The notes under the pieces: model-generated
The model's database searches: none
Seen by the model: only the letters and a program-made list of their open reading frames with translations
What the model was told of the DNA's origin: nothing
NCBI GenBank assembly: GCA_003501335.1
Contig: DNPQ01000578.1
Coordinates: 1 to 5,668, forward strand
Origin: Bacillota bacterium
Lineage (GTDB): Bacteria > Bacillota > UBA4882 > UBA8346
DNA: 5,668 bases
Direction of reading: 5' to 3'
Part shown: positions 1 through 5,547 of the stretch, one piece after another
Position numbering within the stretch: the stretch's first letter is position 1
Layout: each line of letters starts with the position of its first letter
Translations under genes and position numbers: made by a program

Positions 1-902
1 CCGTCTATATGGTAAAGTGCTCTTACGAGCAAAAACCTTTCCGGCGATCCGTCATTCAAACTTTCGACGCCGATATTATTCCCAGCCCCAGCAAAACTAC
101 CAACGCCGGCCGGGCCATCCTTGAAAAAAATCCGGATACCGGCGGAAGTCTGGGATGCGCAATTTCCGAAGCAGTCGAAAAAGCCGTATCCACCAACGGA
201 TGCCGTTATGTCCTCGGGTCGGTGCTGAATCAGGTTTTATTGCACCAATCCATTATCGGCTTAGAAACGAAACAAGCCATGGAAATGCTGGACGAATATC
301 CCGATATCATTATCGGCTGCGCCGGCGGTGGTTCTAACCTGGGCGGTTTAATCGCTCCCTTTATACAAGATAAATTGCTGGGTAAAACTTCACCCAGAAT
401 TATCGCTGTCGAACCCGCCTCCTGTCCATCTTTGACACGGGGCCGTTACGCCTACGATTTCTGTGACACCGGCAGAGTAACCCCCTTGGCCAAAATGTAT
501 ACTTTGGGATGTGAATTTATGCCTTCTCCCAACCACGCCGGAGGTTTACGCTATCATGGAATGTCTCCCATCCTGTCTAAGCTCTATCATGACGGGTATA
601 TGGAAGCAGTCGCAGTGGAACAGACCAAGGTCTTTGCAGCTGCCACTTTTTTCGCCAAACAAGAGACCATCCTGCCAGCTCCGGAATCGGCCCACGCCAT
701 TCGTACAGCTATCGATGAGGCTTTAAAATGTAAGGAAAGCGGTGAAGCCAAAACGATCCTGTTCGGTCTTACCGGGACGGGGTACTTTGATATGACCGCC
801 TATGATGCTTATTTAAACGGAAAAATGACCGATTATATTCCAAGCGATGAGGATCTGGAAAAAGGATTTGAGAAGCTGCCAAAAATTACGGCAGAGAAAT
901 AA
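1..902 (+). CDS. trpB2: TrpB2-type tryptophan synthase beta chain (5'-truncated by window)
   Basis: This is a PLP-dependent fold-type II enzyme. The TrpB family condenses indole with L-serine to give L-tryptophan in the cytoplasm. The frame is open to the window edge (codons VY precede the Met at 9), so that Met is internal. TrpB2 proteins are usually about 430-450 residues, so roughly the first 150, including the PLP Schiff-base lysine, lie upstream. Numbering from the Met at 9, visible signatures are SYEQKPFRRS (5-14), LLHQSIIGLE (77-86), the phosphate-binding loop GGGSN (106-110), EPASCPSLTRG (135-145), AGGLRYHGMSP (177-187) and PAPESAHA (223-230), whose Glu matches the TrpB active-site Glu. 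These patterns, especially LTRG and GGLRYHG, point to TrpB2 rather than TrpB1. Where the family usually reads LSGxG near the pyridine nitrogen, this one reads LTGTG (254-258). No trpA or other trp gene is visible downstream, which fits the stand-alone location common for trpB2. Physiological substrate is inferred, not shown. Confidence 0.93.
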   Translation, partial: VYMVKCSYEQKPFRRSVIQTFDADIIPSPSKTTNAGRAILEKNPDTGGSLGCAISEAVEKAVSTNGCRYVLGSVLNQVLLHQSIIGLETKQAMEMLDEYPDIIIGCAGGGSNLGGLIAPFIQDKLLGKTSPRIIAVEPASCPSLTRGRYAYDFCDTGRVTPLAKMYTLGCEFMPSPNHAGGLRYHGMSPILSKLYHDGYMEAVAVEQTKVFAAATFFAKQETILPAPESAHAIRTAIDEALKCKESGEAKTILFGLTGTGYFDMTAYDAYLNGKMTDYIPSDEDLEKGFEKLPKITAEK

Positions 903-911
903 ACGGATGTA

Positions 912-960
912 TGATGTTTCTTTATAGCCGGTGGAGAAACCGCCGGCTAAAGAAACGTCA
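912..960. terminator. Long hairpin after trpB2, candidate transcription terminator
   Basis: The arms 912-934 and 940-960 pair almost completely: about 21 base pairs including two G-T wobbles and a two-base bulge (TA at 924-925), around the five-base loop agaaa (935-939). The GC core is GCCGG(T/C)GG against CCGCCGGC. It begins 10 bases after the trpB2 stop, the usual place for a terminator. There is no U tract after either arm on either strand; the T and A runs lie inside the stem. It may act as an RNA-stabilising 3' hairpin or a factor-dependent terminator, or be a palindromic repeat element, rather than a canonical intrinsic terminator. Confidence 0.55.
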
Positions 961-1001
961 AAAATCCTGGTTTTAAAGGAAATCATTATAAGTGTTTTGG
1001 G

Positions 1002-1136
1002 CTAAATGAATGTGCCTTTGACCTCGACAGGGCAACACGAACAAGCTCGTGAATCTGCTTCCCTGCACTCCTCAGGCAAAAGAGTGTAAGAAACACCGGC
1101 CCCTACATGAAACATTTCCATAAAAATTTCATTCAT
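1002..1136 (-). other. Short Cys-rich open frame (44 codons), doubtful
   Basis: From the ATG at 1136-1134 to the TAG at 1004-1002 the minus strand reads 44 codons, starting MNEIFMEMFH and ending CCPVEVKGTFI, with a cluster CSCC near the C-terminus. The frame stays open for about 25 more codons upstream, back to a TGA near 1217, including NSGGKSQSAARAD. The only good Shine-Dalgarno-like sequence (GGAGGG, minus strand) lies about 27 bases before the ATG, too far to serve it. This could be a small gene, a remnant of a disrupted gene, or a chance reading of a repeat. I do not recognise the product. Confidence 0.15.
1013..1078. other. Imperfect nested stem-loop, possible structured RNA or dispersed repeat
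   Basis: Three nested complementary blocks can be read by eye: outer TGCCT (1013-1017) with AGGCA (1074-1078); middle CAGGGCA (1028-1034) with TG-ctt-CCCTG (1056-1065); inner CACGA (1036-1040) with TCGTG (1047-1051) around the six-base loop acaagc. It could equally be folded DNA or RNA of either strand. I do not recognise a known RNA family or riboswitch. The internal loops are large enough that chance pairing is possible. Confidence 0.25.
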
Positions 1137-1233
1137 ATCCGCTCTAGCTGCAGATTGCGATTTCCCTCCTGAGTTGATGACTGATAAAAAGGAACAATCA
1201 TCAAAAAAATCCGGATTTCACATTCCAAATCTA

Positions 1234-2943
1234 TTACAAAATTGGGATAAAATGATATCGTTTTTCCCCATTTTGAAGATGAGTAAACTTTTCACTAGGT
1301 TCTCCATAAAGCAATCTACTGTTTTCTATTTCTAAATTACTTGGATCAATAACTACTATTTCTTGATCTGTTAAAGCAATAAGTCTCTTTTCTTCTTCAA
1401 AAAAAACACAGCTATTTATTTTCACTTTAAAATCAAAGATAGGTTTAAGGGACAAGTCATCAGGATTAATAAGATAAATTCTTTTATCCGTAACTAACCA
1501 ATTTTGAGGATTTAATTTGTTAACCTGAAACAATGCAATGGGCTTTTCATCAGGAACAACAATGTATTTCGGATTCTGAAAGTTCTTATCAAAAACAGTC
1601 ACATCTTTTGTGTAAAGGCTTAAAATAAAATACATGGTCCGTTGAGTATCTGAAATGACAGAAGTACCTTCATTATATATATTGGATGATTGTATGGGAG
1701 TATACATATAAAATGGTGCATTGAATAAGGCATTAACAAAAATATTCGCCATAAAATGTCCAAATTTAGCGCCCCGCCGTCCATAAGTTGCACTATGACT
1801 CATCTGATTTTGACCGAGATCAACTAACTTAACTTTACCGCCTTCTTTACAATAAATCATCACTGAATTTAAAACGGGAATGTACTTCATTTCATAGTTA
1901 TAATAATTGTTGTAACTGCTGCTGAAGGGATCCTCATATCTGTTATCGCCAGTTACGCAAACAGTTTCTTTTTTACTATTAAAATCCACAACCCGGAATG
2001 TATCTTTCGCTAATATAAATAACTGATCCTTATCTTTTATGTATTTTACACTTAGCCAATCGGTTTTAGTCGTGAATGTTTGAGTTTTCTCCGGAGTAAT
2101 TTTATATATTATACTTTGTTTCCCTGGGGTATCAGCTATGGTTATTAACGTCTGATCATCAGCATACCAATTGTTCGATATTTTGTAGGGCACCGGAAAA
2201 CTATACTTTTCAATTGTGGAATAATCGGATTGATTTATTACCTGTAAAACACCTTGCTGCTTTTTGTTTTTTTCATCAGCGTCAACCAGCACTATTTTTT
2301 GAGAATTTAGAAAGAATAACCCTTGAGGATTTAAAGTAGTTACTATTTTATTGGAAATTGCCAGTGGGGAAGTCTCCAGCACCAATATTTCCCCGGGAGT
2401 TTTCGCTTTGTTATCTCCCTTAATCAATGCAAATAATTTTGTTTCATCATAGGATAAACATATTGAATCAAGATGATTAGTGAAGTTGGGTAGCTTTTCA
2501 ATTTTTTCCTGTGAAATATCATAATGCAGTAACTCCAAAGAAGTAGATTCAAGTGATGGTCTGGATGAAATATATAAATGCTTGTTATCCTTGGTATAAA
2601 CCCAAGTAAACGGAGCATATCCTAATTCTATCGAATCCTCTTTTTTTAAGGTACTGCTATTAAAAAGAATTAATTCGCCTTTTAGAGCATTTTTTTCTTC
2701 GCCTTTTTTGGGAGCTTGTGGTGTATATATGGCCATATATTTATTTGGATCATTCGTAGGTAAAATTTGATCCGGTTTTTCCCCGATATCGATCTTTTTA
2801 GTAAACTGGACATCATCTTTCCCCATCAATAAAAGTTGGCTATTTTCTTTATCAAATAAGCAATAACTTGCCCCAAAAACGTTTATTAAAGGAACTGTTA
2901 TTAAAATGATCGTCAAAAAGGATATTAAATATTTTTTTTTCAA
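1234..2943 (-). CDS. Exported beta-propeller-like repeat protein, function unknown
   Basis: This is a 569-residue protein with an N-terminal signal peptide: KKK at 2-4, a hydrophobic core about 6-23, and a likely cut after VFG or VFGA (24-25). No lipobox Cys is present, so it is probably secreted or held in the envelope. The mature chain is built of degenerate repeats of about 30-45 residues of the WD40/YVTN type: short beta strands, then a polar turn, then a hydrophobic-x-D/N segment. Examples are 110-143 (HLYISS then LLHYDIS), 158-190 (LFALIK then ILVLE), 205-237, 296-322 (LFILAKDTFRVVDF), 352-376, 427-452 (MYFILS then VTVFD), 466-494 and 507-535 (LIALTDQEIVVIDP). I count about nine blade-like units. 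A Tyr/Asn-rich stretch (341-352) and a hydrophobic insert (397-414) break the pattern. The start is TTG, chosen because AGGAGG sits seven bases upstream and the signal peptide begins there. The gene is clearly more AT-rich than trpB2. No catalytic motif was seen; substrate or partner is unknown. Confidence 0.8.
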   Translation of the reverse strand: MKKKYLISFLTIILITVPLINVFGASYCLFDKENSQLLLMGKDDVQFTKKIDIGEKPDQILPTNDPNKYMAIYTPQAPKKGEEKNALKGELILFNSSTLKKEDSIELGYAPFTWVYTKDNKHLYISSRPSLESTSLELLHYDISQEKIEKLPNFTNHLDSICLSYDETKLFALIKGDNKAKTPGEILVLETSPLAISNKIVTTLNPQGLFFLNSQKIVLVDADEKNKKQQGVLQVINQSDYSTIEKYSFPVPYKISNNWYADDQTLITIADTPGKQSIIYKITPEKTQTFTTKTDWLSVKYIKDKDQLFILAKDTFRVVDFNSKKETVCVTGDNRYEDPFSSSYNNYYNYEMKYIPVLNSVMIYCKEGGKVKLVDLGQNQMSHSATYGRRGAKFGHFMANIFVNALFNAPFYMYTPIQSSNIYNEGTSVISDTQRTMYFILSLYTKDVTVFDKNFQNPKYIVVPDEKPIALFQVNKLNPQNWLVTDKRIYLINPDDLSLKPIFDFKVKINSCVFFEEEKRLIALTDQEIVVIDPSNLEIENSRLLYGEPSEKFTHLQNGEKRYHFIPIL

Positions 2944-2950
2944 ATTATAA

Positions 2951-2956
2951 CCTCCT
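2951..2956 (-). promoter_or_regulatory. Ribosome binding site fixing a TTG start
   Basis: The minus strand reads AGGAGG here, seven bases before the TTG at 2943-2941. This strong site decides the non-ATG start of the exported propeller protein. Codons 2-4 are a run of nine A (plus-strand T at 2932-2940). Confidence 0.8.
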
Positions 2957-2967
2957 GTAAAAAATAA

Positions 2968-2973
2968 ATTATA
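2968..2973 (-). promoter_or_regulatory. Possible -10 box for the exported propeller gene
   Basis: The minus strand has a perfect TATAAT 12 bases upstream of the AGGAGG. No convincing -35 hexamer lies 16-18 bases further upstream, and in such AT-rich DNA a TATAAT is expected by chance. An alternative weak pair (TTGGTT, 16 bases, TAAAAT) lies further upstream around 3005-3035. The assignment is tentative. Confidence 0.25.
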
Positions 2974-3054
2974 AAAATATTCTGTTGTTTACATAGAATT
3001 CCTTTATTTTAAATTGAAAAACAAGCAAACCAAATTATTTGCAAAATACAGCCC

Positions 3055-3300
3055 ATGGAGAAAATGGATAAATATGATGATGAAATTACTTTGAAAAGAT
3101 TCAAGCACAAAATAAAGATCGGGAATTACTATCTACATCGAAGATTAACAAATAATTCTTTTATCATCTCTATGACAACATACACTTTTCACCGTTGCAA
3201 ATTAATTTGTAAAGAGACTACGATTGAACAGTACGAAAAAAATCTTGGTAAGTTCATAGAATTTTTTCGGGCCTGGATTTCTTGGATGATTTGCTCATGA
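3055..3300 (+). CDS. Small hypothetical protein (81 aa), possibly a remnant
   Basis: An open frame of 81 codons starts at ATG 3055 (or ATG 3064, residue 4) and ends at TGA 3298-3300. The product is basic and Lys/Tyr-rich at the start (LKRFKHKIKIGNYYLHRRL, about 13-31), with a hydrophobic, Trp-containing C-terminus (FFRAWISWMIC). An open stretch of this length is unusual in DNA this AT-rich, which favours a real or formerly real gene. Against it, there is no Shine-Dalgarno sequence at a workable distance from either ATG: the only GGAG lies inside the frame, three bases before the second ATG. The frame also stays open upstream to a TAA at 3010-3012, so the true start may be missing. It is divergent from the exported propeller gene. 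I do not recognise the family and see no catalytic motif. Confidence 0.4.
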   Translation: MEKMDKYDDEITLKRFKHKIKIGNYYLHRRLTNNSFIISMTTYTFHRCKLICKETTIEQYEKNLGKFIEFFRAWISWMICS

Positions 3301-3321
3301 TTTATTCTTATTCTGTCAGCT

Positions 3322-3365
3322 AAAGTAGTAATTTTCTTGAAACATCAGGATACGAACACTACTTT
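3322..3365. repeat. Inverted repeat AAAGTAGT / ACTACTTT
   Basis: An eight-base perfect inverted repeat (3322-3329 and 3358-3365) flanks 28 bases, starting 22 bases after the stop of the small 3055-3300 ORF. It could form a weak hairpin, act as a half-site pair for a regulator, or be chance in AT-rich DNA. No U tract typical of an intrinsic terminator follows. Confidence 0.25.
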
Positions 3366-3526
3366 TGATATAATCCTTACAATATTATTAACAAATATTC
3401 TTATATATTATTTATACTTTTAAAGCAACATTTAACTAAATCGTTTAAATCTTGTAATAATAGGCTCTAAATAAATAATACTGGCTTTATAATCGTATTT
3501 TATCTCAATAATAGAGGATCCATTCC

Positions 3527-3556
3527 TTGACCACAAAACCCAATTTTTGGTAACAT
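3527..3556 (+). promoter_or_regulatory. Candidate sigma-A-type promoter of the lipoprotein gene
   Basis: TTGACC (3527-3532) matches the -35 consensus TTGACA at five of six positions. It is followed after 18 bases by TAACAT (3551-3556), a four-of-six match to TATAAT. This places transcription start about 25 bases before the GGAGG of the lipoprotein gene. The spacing is one base above optimum. An overlapping alternative -10, CATAAT, lies a few bases downstream. Confidence 0.35.
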
Positions 3557-3586
3557 ACTAACATAATATTTATTCAGTCATATATC

Positions 3587-3591
3587 GGAGG
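3587..3591 (+). promoter_or_regulatory. Ribosome binding site fixing a TTG start, with T8 tract
   Basis: GGAGG lies nine bases before the TTG at 3601, supporting this non-ATG start. A run of eight T (3595-3602) fills most of the spacer and runs into the start codon, so a change in its length would alter the spacing. Confidence 0.75.
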
Positions 3592-3600
3592 AAATTTTTT

Positions 3601-4701
3601 TTGAAAAAAATTGTAATCATTTTATATCTTATTTTATTAGTGGTTATCGCCGGTTGCGGCGGCTCCGGAGGAAATGGTGGTGCTTTGGGTTCCGGAGGAA
3701 ATAACGGCGGTTCAGGCTCATCTCCTACAATTTATATTGCCGGATATTATACTAACAATGCCGGCAATACAATCCCTTGTTACTGGATAGGAACAAATCG
3801 GACTGATTTGGATAACAACGGTACTATTTATGGTTATGCAGAGTCCATTTATGTTTCCGGCGGTACGATCTATACGGCCGGATATTATAAAGACAGTAAT
3901 GGGGTCTTTAAACCTTGCTACTGGAAAGGAACAACTCCAATTAAATTGAATGCCACCTATCAGGCTTATGCTAATTCTATCTCTGTCTCCGGTGGCACGG
4001 TTTACATTGCCGGTACTTATTGGGATAGTACGGGGAAAAAATCATTTCCATGTTACTGGACGAGTTCAAATCAGACTGGCTTGGAAAACCCCAGTGGTAC
4101 AAATGCTACTGCAAATTCCATAGCTGTCTCCGGAGGCACAGTCTATATATCCGGATATTATAATAAAGACAGTAGTAATACGAATAACGATGTTCCATGC
4201 TACTGGGCGGGACAAACCCAGACACCCTTGGATGGCAAGTACGGTGACGCCTTCGCGAACGGTATCTTTGTCTCTGGAGGTATAGTCTACACTAGCGGAT
4301 ATTCTTATGATAGTAACTCTAAGACATTTCCATGTTACTGGGCGGGGACAAGCCGGACCGACTTGGATAATTCCAACGATACCTTTGCTTATGCAAATTC
4401 CATATTTGTTTCTGGAGGCACAGTTTACACCGCAGGATATTATTACGCCGATTCCATTTATGTTCCATGTTACTGGGCCGGGACAAGTAGGACTGCGTTG
4501 ACCTGCAGTAGTAAAACTGTTGATGCTGCCGCAGGATCTATTTGCGTCTTCGGAGGAACGGTCTACACCGCCGGATATCATAATGACGGAACCAAAAATA
4601 GCCCAAAGTGGATTCCATGTTTTTGGATCGGAACACAGTGGACCGACTTGCCCTGCAATGTTTTAAGTTATGCTGATGCAACTTCCATATTTGTACAATA
4701 G
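3601..4701 (+). CDS. Lipoprotein with seven tandem PCYW repeats, probable seven-bladed beta-propeller
   Basis: This is a 366-residue protein. Residues 1-18 form a lipoprotein signal peptide (KK, hydrophobic 4-17) ending in the lipobox IAGC with the lipidated Cys at 19. A flexible Gly/Ser/Asn linker follows (20-42). The rest is seven tandem repeats: 43-88, 89-132, 133-179, 180-227, 228-273, 274-319 and 320-366. The consensus is roughly TVYTAGYY-(variable)-PCYWxGTxRTxL-(variable)-AYANSIxVSGG. Each unit has two or three short strands typical of a propeller blade, and seven is a common blade number. Every repeat keeps one Cys in PCYW (60, 106, 151, 200, 245, 290, and PCFW 340). The last repeat stops at SIFVQ without SGG, right at the end of a complete unit. 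Start is TTG with GGAGG nine bases upstream. The family is unrecognised; membrane anchoring is well supported, while ligand and role are unknown. Confidence 0.85.
   Translation: MKKIVIILYLILLVVIAGCGGSGGNGGALGSGGNNGGSGSSPTIYIAGYYTNNAGNTIPCYWIGTNRTDLDNNGTIYGYAESIYVSGGTIYTAGYYKDSNGVFKPCYWKGTTPIKLNATYQAYANSISVSGGTVYIAGTYWDSTGKKSFPCYWTSSNQTGLENPSGTNATANSIAVSGGTVYISGYYNKDSSNTNNDVPCYWAGQTQTPLDGKYGDAFANGIFVSGGIVYTSGYSYDSNSKTFPCYWAGTSRTDLDNSNDTFAYANSIFVSGGTVYTAGYYYADSIYVPCYWAGTSRTALTCSSKTVDAAAGSICVFGGTVYTAGYHNDGTKNSPKWIPCFWIGTQWTDLPCNVLSYADATSIFVQ
3727..4698 (+). repeat. Seven in-gene tandem repeats of 132-144 bases
   Basis: The seven protein repeats of the lipoprotein are also visible in DNA. The units are 3727-3864, 3865-3996, 3997-4137, 4138-4281, 4282-4419, 4420-4557 and 4558-4698. 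Units 5 and 6 are closest at DNA level around PCYW: 4330-4358 and 4465-4493 agree at 26 of 29 bases. This suggests that at least this pair arose or was homogenised more recently than the others. Confidence 0.85.
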
Positions 4702-4726
4702 CAAAGAATGCGGATTAGATAATTAT

Positions 4727-4738
4727 TCGGTTAACCGA
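4727..4738. repeat. Perfect 12-base palindrome between convergent genes
   Basis: TCGGTTAACCGA is its own reverse complement. It lies 25 bases after the lipoprotein stop and 74 bases beyond the UDG-like gene's stop, with looser GATA/TATC complementarity outside it (4718-4721 with 4741-4744). With only TTAA at the centre it makes a tight hairpin at best, and no T run follows on the plus strand. It may be part of a terminator for the convergent pair, a protein binding site, or chance. Confidence 0.35.
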
Positions 4739-4812
4739 CATATCTGGTAAAAAGGATACTGATCTTCCCCCGAATTGCTAGACACTTGGTTAAGAGATAA
4801 AATTGGTAATGG

Positions 4813-5514
4813 TCATACCCTTCCCACCTGTTTATCTACCGTCTCCCGAAATTGATTGGCATGACCGTTGGCTGGGTGAGGCAGATGAAAAAATAAAATG
4901 TTCAGTTCCGCCAAAGTTTGGCTGGCTTTCGCTCCGACGGCAAAAATTTGGACCGCCGGGAACAGGGCGTGAAAGTGATGAAAGATTTCCGCTCCGCAGG
5001 CGAGTTCAGCTGCAGTGGGGGTGCGGTTGCTTAAAGTTTTTCCTGGGCTTTTCGACTTATACGGATGAAAGGGAAAAATGTTCCAAAAGACGAACTCTTC
5101 CGGTTTCAAACCATGCGCCAGTAGAGTACCCCAGACGATGGTGGCGGTAGGTTCGGCCATTCCTTTGGCCTGTTCACTGGGATTTAGGGATGGACAGTCC
5201 GGACGGCTGGTGCGCCGGCAGGGACCGCTGATGACATCCTCGGACCGGACTTGATCATGAAAACCCAAGAGGATTCGTTCCGAAGTGATGGGGATGCCGG
5301 AAAACCGGCCACCCTGATAGCCTACGGCTTCGGCTAGGAATAGATAACGGGCGCGGCCCTGGCGGAGTTTCAAATATTGTTGCAACTGGTCGCGGCGGAT
5401 GGCGGGAGCGGCAGGGCCGATGTCTAAATCCGGGTCATAGTCGGACCAGGGGTTAAAGACGGAAGGGAGATGGTAGTGAGTTAATTGGGTGATGAAGGTG
5501 GGGATGGATGGCAT
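4813..5514 (-). CDS. Uracil-DNA glycosylase superfamily protein
   Basis: This 233-residue soluble protein resembles the UDG-like proteins that excise uracil or related damaged bases at the start of base excision repair. Visible features in order are an N-terminal VFNPWSDYDPDLD segment (19-31) and AIRRDQLQQYL (38-48). Next come a glycosylase motif 1-like stretch FLAEAVGYQGGRFSGIPITSER (59-80), FWNIFPFHP (143-151), VGAKASQTLAEL (193-204) and a motif 2-like LPHPANGHANQFR (211-223). The length is in the usual range of about 200-240. No Cys pattern for a 4Fe-4S cluster, as in families 4 and 5, is evident. The ATG at 5514-5512 is preferred because AAGGAG lies 10 bases upstream and MPSIPTFITQL begins as I expect for relatives. 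The frame is open to the window edge upstream, so a longer form cannot be excluded. GC is higher than in the middle island. It is convergent with the lipoprotein gene. Exact substrate and UDG family are uncertain. Confidence 0.82.
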   Translation of the reverse strand: MPSIPTFITQLTHYHLPSVFNPWSDYDPDLDIGPAAPAIRRDQLQQYLKLRQGRARYLFLAEAVGYQGGRFSGIPITSERILLGFHDQVRSEDVISGPCRRTSRPDCPSLNPSEQAKGMAEPTATIVWGTLLAHGLKPEEFVFWNIFPFHPYKSKSPGKTLSNRTPTAAELACGAEIFHHFHALFPAVQIFAVGAKASQTLAELNILFFHLPHPANGHANQFRETVDKQVGRV

Positions 5515-5524
5515 TGGGTAGAAG

Positions 5525-5530
5525 CTCCTT
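5525..5530 (-). promoter_or_regulatory. Ribosome binding site of the UDG-like gene
   Basis: The minus strand reads AAGGAG 10 bases before the ATG at 5514. It supports that start against a longer in-frame extension that has no ATG, GTG or TTG inside the window. Confidence 0.6.
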
Positions 5531-5547
5531 TGTTTTCTTATCGGAGG

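Larger units (their letters stand above)
961..1233. other. Intergenic region without a convincing gene
   Basis: About 270 bases separate the trpB2 hairpin from the 3' end of the minus-strand propeller gene. I see no gene here with both a start and a ribosome binding site. The stretch is more GC-rich than the gene to its right and carries an imperfect nested stem-loop (1013-1078) and an overlapping short minus-strand frame (1002-1136), both listed separately. A 12-base palindrome at 1207-1218 (aaatccggattt), reading into a T run on the minus strand, lies just beyond the propeller gene's stop. Its arms have no room for a proper loop, so it is a poor terminator. Confidence 0.6.
3301..3600. other. 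Very AT-rich intergenic region upstream of the lipoprotein gene
   Basis: This is 300 bases with no gene that I can support. One counted line (3361-3420) has only 8 G/C in 60. It contains an inverted repeat (3322-3365), a plausible promoter (3527-3556) and the ribosome binding site of the lipoprotein gene. The rest shows nothing recognisable beyond runs of A and T. Confidence 0.6.

Noticed and set aside
1006..1089. A 27-codon plus-strand ORF beginning MNVPLTSTGQ
   Set aside because: It is short, lacks a ribosome binding site and overlaps the stem-loop; there is no coding evidence.
124..1216. A 14-base exact match, aaaaaaatccggat, at 124-137 and 1203-1216
   Set aside because: Half of it is a poly(A) run, and neither flank is similar beyond it, so it is not evidence of a duplication or attachment sites.
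1203..1218. Palindrome aaatccggattt followed on the minus strand by a T run, as terminator of the propeller gene
   Set aside because: The arms are contiguous with no loop, leaving at most a very short stem; it is too weak to call as an intrinsic terminator.
3301..3600. Replication origin or CRISPR leader in the AT-rich gap
   Set aside because: No DnaA-box cluster, iterons or regularly spaced direct repeats are visible; high AT content alone is not enough.
4066..4581. A 171-codon open frame on the minus strand inside the lipoprotein gene
   Set aside because: It is antisense to the tandem repeats; the repeated DNA keeps the antisense frame open. The product has no domain pattern and there is no ribosome binding site.
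4803..5150. A 115-codon plus-strand open frame opposite the UDG-like gene
   Set aside because: It is a shadow of the high-GC UDG-like coding sequence; the opposite strand carries clear glycosylase-like motifs.
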